From positions 2,108,001 through 2,172,000 of the forward strand of contig NC_014306.1 in assembly GCF_000196615.1 (NCBI RefSeq): a stretch of 64,000 bases of DNA, given 5' to 3'. Origin of the DNA: Erwinia billingiae Eb661. Lineage in GTDB: Bacteria > Pseudomonadota > Gammaproteobacteria > Enterobacterales > Enterobacteriaceae. A program made the position numbers and the translations under genes. The notes beneath the pieces are model-generated. The model had not been told where the DNA came from, did no database searches, and saw only the letters and a list, made by a program, of their open reading frames with translations. Positions 1 to 11,290 of this stretch are shown piece after piece (the first letter of the stretch is position 1; each line of letters opens with the position of its first letter).

Positions 1-3517
<3,517 letters not shown>

Positions 3518-3533
3518 TCACGGATGACGCGAA

Positions 3534-3559
3534 GCGCATCATGGTACTCTGTGATGCGC
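3534..3559 (+). other. hairpin between astB and astE
   Basis: GCGCATCA and TGATGCGC form a perfect 8-bp stem around a 10-base loop. No T-run follows, so it is not a classical terminator. It could stabilise mRNA ends or reduce expression of astE relative to astB; this is inference. Confidence 0.5.
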
Positions 3560-3602
3560 CTTGCCTTATTGAAGGAGCAGAAACTCACAACAAGGAGAAC
3601 GT

Positions 3603-4604
3603 ATGAAGGACTTCCTGAAACAAACCCTGAGCGGAGAGCTACCCGAACAGATCGCCGGTCGCAATGACCAGTTGAGCTGGCAGTGGCTTGATGAAGGGAT
3701 CCTTGAGCTGACCCCGATTAACACAACGTCGCAGGCGTTTGTGGTCTCAGCGGGTATTCATGGTAATGAAACCGCCCCGGTTGAAATTCTCAATGAACTG
3801 ATTTGCCAGCTGCTGCGCGGCGAGAAGCCTTTGCTGCCTCGTTTGCTGGTGATTTACGGCAACCCGGCGGCGTTACGCAACAATAAACGTTATCAGCGCT
3901 GCGACATCAACCGGATGTTTGGTGGCCGCTGGCAGCAGTATGAAGACTGCCCCGAAGCGCGCCGTGCATGGCGGCTTGAGCAGGCGATGGAAACCTTCTG
4001 GCAGGCTGGCAGCAGTGATGAAGTTCGCTGGCACCTGGATCTGCACACGGCGATCCGTGGTTCTTACCACACGCGATTCGGCGTGATGCCGCTGCGGACC
4101 ACTCCGTGGCCGGAAGATTTCCTTCACTGGCTGGGTGCGGCAGGTCTGGAAGCGCTGGTGTTTCACCGTTCCGCCGGCGGCACCTTTACCAATTACAGCG
4201 GTAAACACTTTAGCGCCGCCAGCTGTACGCTGGAGCTGGGCAAAGCGTTGCCTTTCGGCAGCAATGACTTAACCCAGTTCAGTGCCGCTAAACAGGCGCT
4301 GGCCGCGGTGCTGTTCGGTGACGCCTTGCCTGAAGTGACTGCCCAGCCACAGCGTTATCGCGTGTCGCAGCAGATCACCCGTCACACCGAAGCCTTTAAG
4401 CTACATATGAGCGATGACACGCTGAACTTCACCGCCTTTCCGCAGGGAAGTTTACTGGCTGAAGATGGCGAAGAACGTTTCTATGTGCAGCAGGCGCGCG
4501 AGTACGTGATTTTCCCCAATCCCAATGTGGCGCTGGGGCAGCGGGCCGGGTTGATGCTGGTGGAAGATAACGCCCACAATGAAGCCTTAGGTTCGACCGA
4601 GTAG
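3603..4604 (+). CDS. astE: succinylglutamate desuccinylase AstE
   Basis: AstE splits succinylglutamate into succinate and glutamate, the last AST step. The 333-residue protein (E. coli 322) is a zinc carboxypeptidase of the AstE/AspA group: the first zinc ligands are in GIHGNETAPVE and the third His in WHLDLHTAIRGS. An AAGGAG ribosome site precedes the ATG at 3603. It is the last gene of the ast block; a hairpin follows the stop. Confidence 0.96.
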   Translation: MKDFLKQTLSGELPEQIAGRNDQLSWQWLDEGILELTPINTTSQAFVVSAGIHGNETAPVEILNELICQLLRGEKPLLPRLLVIYGNPAALRNNKRYQRCDINRMFGGRWQQYEDCPEARRAWRLEQAMETFWQAGSSDEVRWHLDLHTAIRGSYHTRFGVMPLRTTPWPEDFLHWLGAAGLEALVFHRSAGGTFTNYSGKHFSAASCTLELGKALPFGSNDLTQFSAAKQALAAVLFGDALPEVTAQPQRYRVSQQITRHTEAFKLHMSDDTLNFTAFPQGSLLAEDGEERFYVQQAREYVIFPNPNVALGQRAGLMLVEDNAHNEALGSTE

Positions 4605-4627
4605 TCGTTGGCCGCTGGCCTGATTCA

Positions 4628-4651
4628 GGGCGATCGTTAATCTGATCGCCC
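4628..4651 (+). terminator. probable terminator of the ast operon
   Basis: GGGCGATC pairs perfectly with GATCGCCC across an 8-base loop, 24 bases after the astE stop. The following sequence is only moderately T-rich, so termination strength is uncertain. Confidence 0.55.
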
Positions 4652-4773
4652 AGGGATTTTCGCCCTTACTTTTCCCTTTCCGGATCCTGTCGAACGTATT
4701 ACACTTCTCCATAATTCCTGCATTAATCCCTTAAAATTCATATCTGTTAGCAATTCCTCACGATAATCTTCGC

Positions 4774-4791
4774 ATTCTCTCCATGATTGCC
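4774..4791 (+). promoter_or_regulatory. BaeR-binding box upstream of spy
   Basis: CTCCATGATTGCC (4779-4791) matches 12 of the last 13 positions of the published BaeR consensus, which ends CTCCATDATTGGC. It lies about 130 bases before the spy start. In E. coli spy is induced by BaeSR and CpxAR, so the placement fits. Confidence 0.65.
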
Positions 4792-4919
4792 GGCATTTTG
4801 TCTTTTATGCTTTCAGGGCTTTACCCAGGCTCTGAGTACTTGACGTTCAGCGCCCTAAACTGAGTTCCGACATCGCGACATTGTTGTCGTAACAGAACTG
4901 AAAAGTAAGGATAAAAACG

Positions 4920-5414
4920 ATGCGTAAATTAACTTCTCTTGTTGTTGCAATGACACTGGCCCTGGGTGCTGCGAATATCGTTCACGCTGCGGCTGATAAC
5001 ATGACGCCTCCTCCAGCCGGAGCCGATAAAACCCTGCATCAGCCACCACGTCATGGCGGCATGCACCACGAAATGTTTAAAGGTCTTAACCTGACCGACG
5101 CGCAGAAAACACAAATGCGCAGCATCATGAAAGATGCCCACAAAGACATGAAGCGTCCTTCTCTGGATGAGCGTCGCACCATGCACAGCATTATTGCCTC
5201 CGACAGCTTCGACCAGGCGAAAGCCGAAGCGCAGGCAACGAAAATGTCTGAAGAGGGTAAGGATCGTGCCCTGAAGATGATGGAAACGCAGAACAAGCTG
5301 TATAACGTGCTGACGCCAGAGCAGAAGAAGCAGTTCAACCAGAACTTTGAGAAACGTCTGACAGAAAAGCCGAAGCATGAAGGTAAAATGCTTCCACCGG
5401 ACGCAGAAGGCTAA
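4920..5414 (+). CDS. spy: periplasmic chaperone Spy
   Basis: Spy is an ATP-independent periplasmic chaperone made in bulk during envelope stress; it cradles unfolded proteins as a helical dimer. The 164-residue protein (E. coli 161) begins with a signal peptide of about 23 residues ending VHA. The mature part carries the two LTxxQ motifs of the Spy/CpxP family, LTDAQ and LTPEQ, and many Met and Lys residues. An AAGGAT ribosome site precedes the ATG. It is a single-gene unit, ended by a strong hairpin at 5442-5491 shared with convergent cho. Confidence 0.95.
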   Translation: MRKLTSLVVAMTLALGAANIVHAAADNMTPPPAGADKTLHQPPRHGGMHHEMFKGLNLTDAQKTQMRSIMKDAHKDMKRPSLDERRTMHSIIASDSFDQAKAEAQATKMSEEGKDRALKMMETQNKLYNVLTPEQKKQFNQNFEKRLTEKPKHEGKMLPPDAEG

Positions 5415-5441
5415 GCCCTGCTAATCCCCAACTAAATTGAG

Positions 5442-5491
5442 ACCGCCGACGTTGTTCACGAGGGCCATGTGCCGTGAACAGCGTCGGCGGT
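5442..5491. terminator. bidirectional terminator between spy and cho
   Basis: A 19-bp stem with one G-T pair and a 12-base loop lies between two convergent genes. TTCGTTT follows on the + strand, so it ends spy; it can also end cho. Confidence 0.8.
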
Positions 5492-5505
5492 TTCGTTTGT
5501 GCGGC

Positions 5506-6369
5506 TTAAGGCAGGGGAAGGATCGGGAACTTTCCGCTGAGAATCGGCTTACAGAGGATTTTGTAGCCGTCACTGTCGAAGCCTTGCGGCGTGGTGGTGA
5601 GTTCGCTGGCCTGCGCCAGATCTTCTACCGAGCCGAGATAGAACCAGTTATTGATGATGTGGATCTGCTGGTGGTTGATCCCCTGCTCAACAACGCCGAC
5701 CGCGCCTTGCCACGGCCAGCACTGCACCCGTACTCTCTCCAGCGCCGCAATCAGCCGCTGCTGATGTTCGTCCAGACTCTCTTTCCCACAGCAGGCACCG
5801 GCACAGCGACCCAGGCTGGCGCGGAAACAGGCGCGTCCTTTGCTCAGCTTCTCCAGCCCTAAAACCCCCAGACACAAGCGCTGTTCATCGGCAATTTTCT
5901 GCAATTTTTCCAATGCGGCATGGCGGCTGGCATACAGGCCAAACAGATCCGGCGTATGGGAAAAGTCGAGATCTTTGGCATACACCACGGTCGGTTTTTC
6001 TCCGGCCATATGCAGTGAACAAAGCTGACGGTTTTTACGCAACCGCTTATTAAACAACGGCTGCTGCACCTTGATCATCTGTGCTTCCAGCAGCAGGGCG
6101 CCCAGCTCTCCGGCCGTTGGGATAAAGGTGACACGCTTTGCCTGACGCAGCATTTTTGCTTCATCGGCGGTGCGGAAATGGGACATCACCCGACTGCGCA
6201 AATTGACGCTCTTGCCAATATATAGCGGCATAGTTTCACTCTCGCCGTGAAAAACATACACGCCGGGCAGAGAAGGTAAGCCTTCAAGATACGGTCGGAG
6301 ATGGTCGGGATATTGGTAGATCGCCGCGGGTTCAAATTCCAGGCGATGGCTTGCTGCACGTCTTGGCAC
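5506..6369 (-). CDS. cho: excinuclease Cho (UvrC homologue)
   Basis: Cho makes the 3' incision in nucleotide excision repair on lesions that UvrC handles poorly, working with UvrAB. The 287-residue protein (E. coli 295) has the GIY-YIG nuclease domain near its start: GVY at residues 36-38 and YIG at 50-52, followed by the Arg of NLRSR. A Cys cluster (CFRASLGRCAGACCG) lies around residue 190, as in the UvrC N-terminal half. A perfect LexA core sits 15 bases upstream of the start codon, so the gene belongs to the SOS regulon as in E. coli. Confidence 0.95.
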   Translation of the reverse strand: MPRRAASHRLEFEPAAIYQYPDHLRPYLEGLPSLPGVYVFHGESETMPLYIGKSVNLRSRVMSHFRTADEAKMLRQAKRVTFIPTAGELGALLLEAQMIKVQQPLFNKRLRKNRQLCSLHMAGEKPTVVYAKDLDFSHTPDLFGLYASRHAALEKLQKIADEQRLCLGVLGLEKLSKGRACFRASLGRCAGACCGKESLDEHQQRLIAALERVRVQCWPWQGAVGVVEQGINHQQIHIINNWFYLGSVEDLAQASELTTTPQGFDSDGYKILCKPILSGKFPILPLP

Positions 6370-6384
6370 ACTGCGCTCCAGTTA

Positions 6385-6400
6385 CTGTTTACTTGTACAG
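6385..6400 (-). promoter_or_regulatory. LexA box of cho
   Basis: On the minus strand the site reads CTGTACAAGTAAACAG, an exact CTGT-N8-ACAG SOS box, placed just before the cho start where LexA would block transcription. Confidence 0.9.
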
Positions 6401-6434
6401 TGTAGCAGGACGTCTGCGGATAAAAAAGCGCCAG

Positions 6435-7319
6435 TTATCGCGTGGCGCGCCAGCAAATCAGCGAACCCAACGTTACCATGACCACGCCTTGCCAGAAGCT
6501 GAAGGCGGGCGTGAGCTGTAACCACAGCGTGGCGAGCAACGCAGAGAACACCGGCGTAAAGTACGAGGCGGTTGCCAGCAGCGTCATGTTGCCATGCTGA
6601 ATGCCGGCATTCCACGCGGAGTAAGCGATGGCGGTGGAGGCGGCCATAAACAGCACTTCAGCCACCACGCCGGGGGAGAAATGCATCGGCTCCGGCTGGC
6701 CACCAATGGCGAATTTCAGCCACAGCGCTATCGCGGTGATCAGGAAGAACAGGGTGACGCCGCTCTGACCTTCGGCATAACGACGGGTAACGTTGTTATA
6801 CAGCGCCCAGGCAATCGCGGCGAAAAACGCCAGGCCATAGGCCAGCGGGTTGTCCATCACGTTGTGCCACAACAGCTGTGGCGTCCAGACGCTGTGGCCT
6901 TTCAGTACCCAGACGATGCCGCCCAGCGCCAACGCCAGGCCTGGCCACAGCCACCAACGAAAGCGTTGCTGATTAAACGGGATAGCAAAGACAATGGTCA
7001 GGCTGGGCCACAGGTAATTGATCATCCCCAGCTCCAGCGCCTGCGGGCGGTTGTGGGCCAGACCGATCGACACCGCCAGACAGATTTCGTAGCTGACAAA
7101 CAGCGCGCCGCCCCACCATAAATAGCGCGGAGGCAGATTGCGCCAGCGGGGCAGGCCGCGAGCGAGACACAGGAACAGCGCGCTGGCGCTGTAGATCAAT
7201 GCTGCGCCGCCGGTGGCGCCAAGCGATTCAGAGATGCTGCGGATCAGCCCTACGGTGGTGCTCCATAAAACTATGGCGCACAGGCCAGTCAGGGTTGCGC
7301 GTTGCGGTGTCAGTGCCAT
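6435..7319 (-). CDS. yddG: aromatic amino acid exporter YddG (DMT/EamA family)
   Basis: This 294-residue inner-membrane protein matches YddG (E. coli 293), a ten-helix drug/metabolite transporter known to export aromatic amino acids, threonine and methylviologen-like compounds. Hydrophobic segments cover nearly the whole chain in the pattern of two EamA repeats. It is flanked on the left by the cho LexA box and on the right by the nadE terminator, so it is likely transcribed alone. In E. coli yddG lies elsewhere, next to fdn, so the location differs. Confidence 0.88.
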   Translation of the reverse strand: MALTPQRATLTGLCAIVLWSTTVGLIRSISESLGATGGAALIYSASALFLCLARGLPRWRNLPPRYLWWGGALFVSYEICLAVSIGLAHNRPQALELGMINYLWPSLTIVFAIPFNQQRFRWWLWPGLALALGGIVWVLKGHSVWTPQLLWHNVMDNPLAYGLAFFAAIAWALYNNVTRRYAEGQSGVTLFFLITAIALWLKFAIGGQPEPMHFSPGVVAEVLFMAASTAIAYSAWNAGIQHGNMTLLATASYFTPVFSALLATLWLQLTPAFSFWQGVVMVTLGSLICWRATR

Positions 7320-7335
7320 CAGAGTCCGTTATGAT

Positions 7336-7359
7336 GAAAAAGGGCGGTGAGGACCGCCC
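7336..7359 (-). terminator. intrinsic terminator of nadE
   Basis: Read on the minus strand, GGGCGG and CCGCCC form a 6-bp stem with a 6-base loop followed by TTTTT, 19 bases after the nadE stop. Confidence 0.85.
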
Positions 7360-7377
7360 GGAGTGACGAGGTGAGGG

Positions 7378-8205
7378 TTATTTCTTCCAGAAGTCGTCGA
7401 ACACGGTAATCGGTGGGCGACGCTTGTGCTCGGTCTTCAGATACCAGCCTTCAATGATTTTGGCGGCGGCATCGTCAATGGTTTTGCCTTCCAGATACTG
7501 GTCGATCATCTCATAGGTGACACCCAGCGCGACTTCATCCTGCAAGCCTGGACGGTCATCTTCCAGATCGGCGGTCGGCTGTTTCAGGTAGAGATGTTCC
7601 GGGCAGCCCAGTTCTTTTAATAGCTGTTTGCCCTGGCCTTTGTTCAGACGGAAGATGGGGTTGATATCGGTGCCGCCATCACCGTATTTGGTGAAGAAGC
7701 CGGTCACCGCTTCCGCAGCATGGTCCGTTCCGACCACCACACCGGCGTTCATCCCGGCAATGCTGTACTGCGCCTTCATGCGCTCGCGGGCCTTTTCGTT
7801 ACCGCGAATAAAGTCCGACAGCGTAACGCCGGCATCGCGAAGGGCTTTCTCGCTGGCCAGAATCGCTTCTTTGATATTGACCGTCAGCACGCGGTCCGGC
7901 TTGATAAAGTCGATGGCATCCTGGCAATCCTGCTCGTCCGCCTGCACGCCATAAGGCAAACGCACGGCAATAAACTGGTAAGCGCTGTCGCCGGTTTCTT
8001 CACGCAGTTCGGCGATCGCCGTTTGACTGAGTTTGCCGGTCAGGGTGGAGTCCTGACCGCCGCTGATGCCCAGTACCAGAGACTTGATAAAGGGATAGGT
8101 TTTCAGATACGACTTGAGAAAGTCGACGCTGGTGCGAATTTCCTGCTTAACCTCAATGGTGGGCTTAACGCCCAGCGCTTCGATAATTTCCTGTTGCAGA
8201 GCCAT
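7378..8205 (-). CDS. nadE: NH3-dependent NAD+ synthetase NadE
   Basis: NadE makes NAD+ from deamido-NAD+, ammonia and ATP, the last step of NAD synthesis. At 275 residues it equals the E. coli length. The N-type ATP pyrophosphatase loop GISGGQDS is at residues 46-53. There is no glutaminase domain, so ammonia is the nitrogen donor. It has its own downstream terminator. As in E. coli it is near osmE, though here an efflux pump and its regulator lie between. Confidence 0.97.
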   Translation of the reverse strand: MALQQEIIEALGVKPTIEVKQEIRTSVDFLKSYLKTYPFIKSLVLGISGGQDSTLTGKLSQTAIAELREETGDSAYQFIAVRLPYGVQADEQDCQDAIDFIKPDRVLTVNIKEAILASEKALRDAGVTLSDFIRGNEKARERMKAQYSIAGMNAGVVVGTDHAAEAVTGFFTKYGDGGTDINPIFRLNKGQGKQLLKELGCPEHLYLKQPTADLEDDRPGLQDEVALGVTYEMIDQYLEGKTIDDAAAKIIEGWYLKTEHKRRPPITVFDDFWKK

Positions 8206-8279
8206 TTACCTCTCCTCAGATTCGTTCCGCGCGATCCGCGGCAGTTAAAAAATGTCTGCGGTAAAACTAACGCGACCGG

Positions 8280-8314
8280 GGCGAAACAACAAGAATCAAT
8301 GCTGTTGTTTCGCC
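8280..8314. other. long perfect hairpin between nadE and the efflux gene
   Basis: GGCGAAACAACA pairs with TGTTGTTTCGCC, a 12-bp stem with an 11-base loop, 12 bases beyond the stop of the efflux gene on the minus strand. There is no T-run on that strand, so it may be an end-stabilising hairpin or a weak terminator. Confidence 0.55.
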
Positions 8315-8326
8315 ACCTTTTACTGA

Positions 8327-9520
8327 TTAATCAGACGTTTTCGGTTTTTGGGTCAGCAGTAAAAACAGTGTGATTGCCAGCATATAGCAGCCAAAAATGG
8401 TCGCCGTCATGGTCAGCACCGAGGTGCCGCCGATGCCGGTGACCGGCACAGCGATGCCGCCAAGCGTAAACATGGTGACGCCCATCACCGCTGAAGCACT
8501 GCCGGCGCGATGTCCCTGACTTTGCATCGCCAGTGATGCTGCCGCCACACCCACCGCGCCATTACTGGCCACGCTGAAGAACAGGGCCACCAGCACCATC
8601 GGTAACGCCGCGCCGGTCAGCCCGGTAATCAGCAGGGTGCCGGAGGAGACGAAAGCCAGCGTTAAGGCACCTTTAACCACGCGATATTCGCCAAACAGCG
8701 GACTCAGGCGGGCACTGATTTGAGATGCAAGGATCAGACCAACGCCGTTGGCCGCAAAGCAGAAACTGAAGGCCTGAGGCGACAGTCCGTACAGCTGCTG
8801 CAGGACGAAAGGCGAGGCGCCGATATAGGCAAACATGCCGGACATCATAAAGCCCTGCGTCAGGCAGAAGCCCATAAAGGGACGGTGTTTAATCACCGAG
8901 CCCAGCGCGGCCCAGGCCGAGAAAATGCTGCCCTGGCTGCGCCTTTCGGGGATCAAGGTTTCGGTCAGCTTCACTTTTGCCAGTACAAACAGCAGCGCGG
9001 CAATGGCGGCAATCACCATAAACAGCCCGCGCCAGTCCAGTACGGCCATCAACGCGCCGCCCATCACCGGCGCGGCAATCGGCGCCAGGCCGTTCACCAG
9101 CATCAGCAGGGCAAAGAAGCGCGTCAGCTCATGACCGCTGTACATATCACGGGCAATGGCGCGCGACAGCACTGCGCCACCGGCACCGAACAGCCCTTCA
9201 CACAGACGCGCCAGCAACAGCTGGTTGATATTCTGTGCCAGCGCGCAGCCTACTGACGCAATCAGCAGCAGCACCAGCGAGATTAGCAGCGGCTTGATGC
9301 GGCCAAACTTGTCGCTCATCGGGCCAAAGATCAGCTGACCTAATCCCAGGCCGATCAGGCCGGCGGTCAGGCTTAACTGCGCGGTGGCGGTTGGCGTCTG
9401 CAAATCCTTTGCCAGAGACGGCAGGGCAGGAAGATAAAGATCGATACAAAGCGGCCCGAGAGCCGCCAGAAGTCCAAGCGTAATGGCATAGCCAATACGG
9501 TTACGGTGTGCAGTTGTCAT
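8327..9520 (-). CDS. MFS multidrug efflux protein, Bcr/CflA type
   Basis: This 397-residue inner-membrane protein is a 12-helix major facilitator of the Bcr/CflA drug:H+ antiporter group. The family signatures are visible: DLYLPALPSLAKDL in the first loop, GPMSDKFGRIKPLL in loop 2-3, and the drug-export motif region GAGGAVLSRAIARD. Its start overlaps the stop of the TetR-family gene (ATGA), so the two form an operon and the regulator very likely controls it. The substrate cannot be told from sequence. Confidence 0.85.
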   Translation of the reverse strand: MTTAHRNRIGYAITLGLLAALGPLCIDLYLPALPSLAKDLQTPTATAQLSLTAGLIGLGLGQLIFGPMSDKFGRIKPLLISLVLLLIASVGCALAQNINQLLLARLCEGLFGAGGAVLSRAIARDMYSGHELTRFFALLMLVNGLAPIAAPVMGGALMAVLDWRGLFMVIAAIAALLFVLAKVKLTETLIPERRSQGSIFSAWAALGSVIKHRPFMGFCLTQGFMMSGMFAYIGASPFVLQQLYGLSPQAFSFCFAANGVGLILASQISARLSPLFGEYRVVKGALTLAFVSSGTLLITGLTGAALPMVLVALFFSVASNGAVGVAAASLAMQSQGHRAGSASAVMGVTMFTLGGIAVPVTGIGGTSVLTMTATIFGCYMLAITLFLLLTQKPKTSD

Positions 9521-10101
9521 TTTTCCTCTGTCTTAAAAAGGTGGTCCATAAATTGTTGGTATAAGGCGAAGAGTCTTTCCGCTGACGCTTTCTGAGGCGT
9601 CAGTCGGCGATACGACGTACCTTCGGCCAGTACGGCAAACACTTCCACGCAGGCGCGGATATGCTCATCGTCGAGGTCGGGATGGCTTTTTTTCACATTC
9701 TGGCAGGCATGAGAGAACATCCGCTCATCGGCCTCCACCATCATGCTGGCTACCGCCGGGTTGCGGGTCGCTTCGGCGGCGACTTCCAGCATCAAGGCTT
9801 CATCATCCTCATCCAGCGCATGACGCCATGCCAGTAGCTGCGGCAGATTGAGCGAGGTGGTGGTCTCTTCGATATAGACCAGGCGGTTATCGATGATCCT
9901 TTTCACTATCTCAGCAATAATCGCGTCTTTATTGGTGAAGTAACGATAAATCTGCCCAACGCTCAGGCGAGCTTCAGCCGCCAGCTGCGCCATACTGGCA
10001 GCATGAAATCCAGAGCGACGAAAACAACGCCGTCCGGCGGCGATAATTTCATCCTGGCGTTGACGATGGCGGGCATCGCGGGCTTCATTTGGGGTACTCA
10101 T
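9517..10101 (-). CDS. TetR/AcrR-family repressor
   Basis: A 194-residue TetR-type regulator. The N-terminal helix-turn-helix runs through ASMAQLAAEARLSVGQIYRYF, followed by the usual TNKDAIIAEIV. The C-terminal ligand domain is not recognisable beyond its helical character. I chose the ATG at 10101 because GAGG lies five bases upstream; a frame open to 10191 would run over the palindrome at 10161-10180. The gene is coupled to the efflux pump by ATGA, so it probably represses this operon. Confidence 0.82.
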   Translation of the reverse strand: MSTPNEARDARHRQRQDEIIAAGRRCFRRSGFHAASMAQLAAEARLSVGQIYRYFTNKDAIIAEIVKRIIDNRLVYIEETTTSLNLPQLLAWRHALDEDDEALMLEVAAEATRNPAVASMMVEADERMFSHACQNVKKSHPDLDDEHIRACVEVFAVLAEGTSYRRLTPQKASAERLFALYQQFMDHLFKTEEK

Positions 10102-10160
10102 CATGACCTCAAGCCGGTAAGCGGTTCGCGGGTGAGCGAAAACCTGCGGGATAGCGGGGT

Positions 10161-10180
10161 GAGAGCGAACGTTCATTCTC
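10161..10180. promoter_or_regulatory. candidate TetR operator
   Basis: GAGAGCGAACGTTCATTCTC is a 20-bp palindrome broken only at two symmetric pairs: arms GAGA/TCTC and a core GAACGTTC. It lies 59 bases upstream of the TetR start, where the operon promoter should be. That the local regulator binds it is inference. Confidence 0.6.
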
Positions 10181-10311
10181 AACGCCGGCATTATAGGCTT
10201 GCGGAGGTTCGGTGGCGAAGTGTTTTGGGCAATTTGCTGCCATAAAGTTGATAAATCAGCGTTTATGTACCAGGCTTATCCTCACATGGAAAATAAACGA
10301 GGAATAAAAAC

Positions 10312-10647
10312 ATGAATAAAGTAACGGGATTTATTGGTGCTGCGGTGGCTCTGGCCGTGTTGTCTGGTTGTTCGGCCTATGACCGTGCAGAAAGCTACGT
10401 GACCAAACCGGTTGTTCAGGACGTGAAGAAAGGAATGACCCGCCAGCAGGTTCGTGATATTGCCGGTCCTCCTTCTACCGAAATCACCATGGTCCATGCC
10501 CGTGGTACTTGCCAGAGCTATGTGCTCGGCGAGCGTGATGGCAAAATCCAGACTTACTTCGTCAGCTACAGTGATACTGGCCGTGTGATGAACTATGGCT
10601 TCCAGAGCTGTAAAGAGTACGATACCGATCCGCAAGCGGCTCAGTAA
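10312..10647 (+). CDS. osmE: osmotically inducible lipoprotein OsmE
   Basis: OsmE is a small envelope lipoprotein of the SmpA/OmlA fold, induced in stationary phase and by osmotic stress; its exact role is not known. The 111-residue precursor (E. coli 112) has the lipobox VLSGC with the lipidated Cys at residue 20, and the SmpA-like core [17 protein letters not shown]. An AGGAAT ribosome site precedes the ATG. A strong terminator follows. It lies divergent to the TetR-efflux operon. Confidence 0.95.
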   Translation: MNKVTGFIGAAVALAVLSGCSAYDRAESYVTKPVVQDVKKGMTRQQVRDIAGPPSTEITMVHARGTCQSYVLGERDGKIQTYFVSYSDTGRVMNYGFQSCKEYDTDPQAAQ

Positions 10648-10663
10648 TCGCACCCGCTTAATG

Positions 10664-10697
10664 AAAAACGGTCACCTTCGGGTGACCGTTTTTTTTT
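10664..10697. terminator. bidirectional terminator osmE / secreted protein
   Basis: AACGGTCACC and GGTGACCGTT form a 10-bp stem with a TTCG tetraloop, followed by nine T on the + strand and preceded by A residues that give a T-run on the minus strand. Confidence 0.9.
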
Positions 10698-10702
10698 GCA
10701 AG

Positions 10703-11104
10703 TTACAGGCCCGGCGGGCGAGGCACTTCGAGATAACGACCGTCGATGTCGCGACGGTAGTAGTGGCCATCCTGCACATAAAAACGTTCGCCGTTGTAAT
10801 CCAGTGAACGCATATCGCCGCTGACGCGCTCAATCGGAGGCTGCACCACCACATAGGTATTGTCGTTCTGCCGCTGATAGTAGTTACCGTTCAACGCGTA
10901 ATAGGTCAGGCCGCCGATTAACACCGCAGCTGCCGCTTCTGGCAGGAAAGAGAGGTGGTCTGGCCCGTGGCCACCGTGCCATCCATGTCCTGGATCGCCA
11001 TGCCAGTCAGGACCTGGGCCCGGTCCCCAGCCACCTGGGTGGGCAAAGGCCAGCGCAGGCGACAACAACGTTACAACTAACAGTGCACTCATCACCTTTT
11101 TCAT
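10703..11104 (-). CDS. secreted Gly/His-rich small protein, possibly DUF6515 family
   Basis: I do not recognise a named function. The 133-residue protein starts at the ATG at 11104, which has a full AGGAGG ribosome site; the longer frame to 11167 lacks one. A signal peptide ends AFAHP near residue 21, then comes a low-complexity Gly/Pro/Trp/His stretch (residues 22-50), a hydrophobic segment AAAAVLIGGLTYYAL, and a C-terminal Tyr-rich repeat-like part with FYVQDGHYYRRD that resembles DUF6515 proteins. It is probably exported to the periplasm or outer membrane. Its place between osmE and katE suggests a stress role, which is inference. Confidence 0.7.
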   Translation of the reverse strand: MKKVMSALLVVTLLSPALAFAHPGGWGPGPGPDWHGDPGHGWHGGHGPDHLSFLPEAAAAVLIGGLTYYALNGNYYQRQNDNTYVVVQPPIERVSGDMRSLDYNGERFYVQDGHYYRRDIDGRYLEVPRPPGL

Positions 11105-11188
11105 AAGGATCCTCCTGGTTCTGACTGACGCTAACATTACGCCGCGCCAGTCAAAACGCAAGAGCAAGTGGGCCGCTATTGTGGCTTG

Positions 11189-11214
11189 CTAACAGTGCTT
11201 AACACTTCCTTAAC
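11189..11214 (-). promoter_or_regulatory. triple direct repeat upstream of the secreted-protein gene
   Basis: On the minus strand three GTTA[A/G] elements start 11 and 10 bases apart, on one face of the helix, 85-110 bases before the start codon. The layout resembles PhoP-type direct repeats (GTTTA with 11-base period), but each half-site differs from that consensus by one base. Confidence 0.35.
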
Positions 11215-11290
11215 GCTTCCTCCATCAAGCCTGTCATATCACGACGTTGTGCTGATTAAAACCTCAGCTAATACCGCAACTTCCCGATCG

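Larger units (their letters stand above)
4605..4919. other. intergenic region astE-spy
   Basis: This 315-base gap holds the ast terminator hairpin at its left and, at 4774-4791, a BaeR-like box for spy. The rest is presumably the spy promoter and leader. No small coding gene was seen. Confidence 0.6.
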
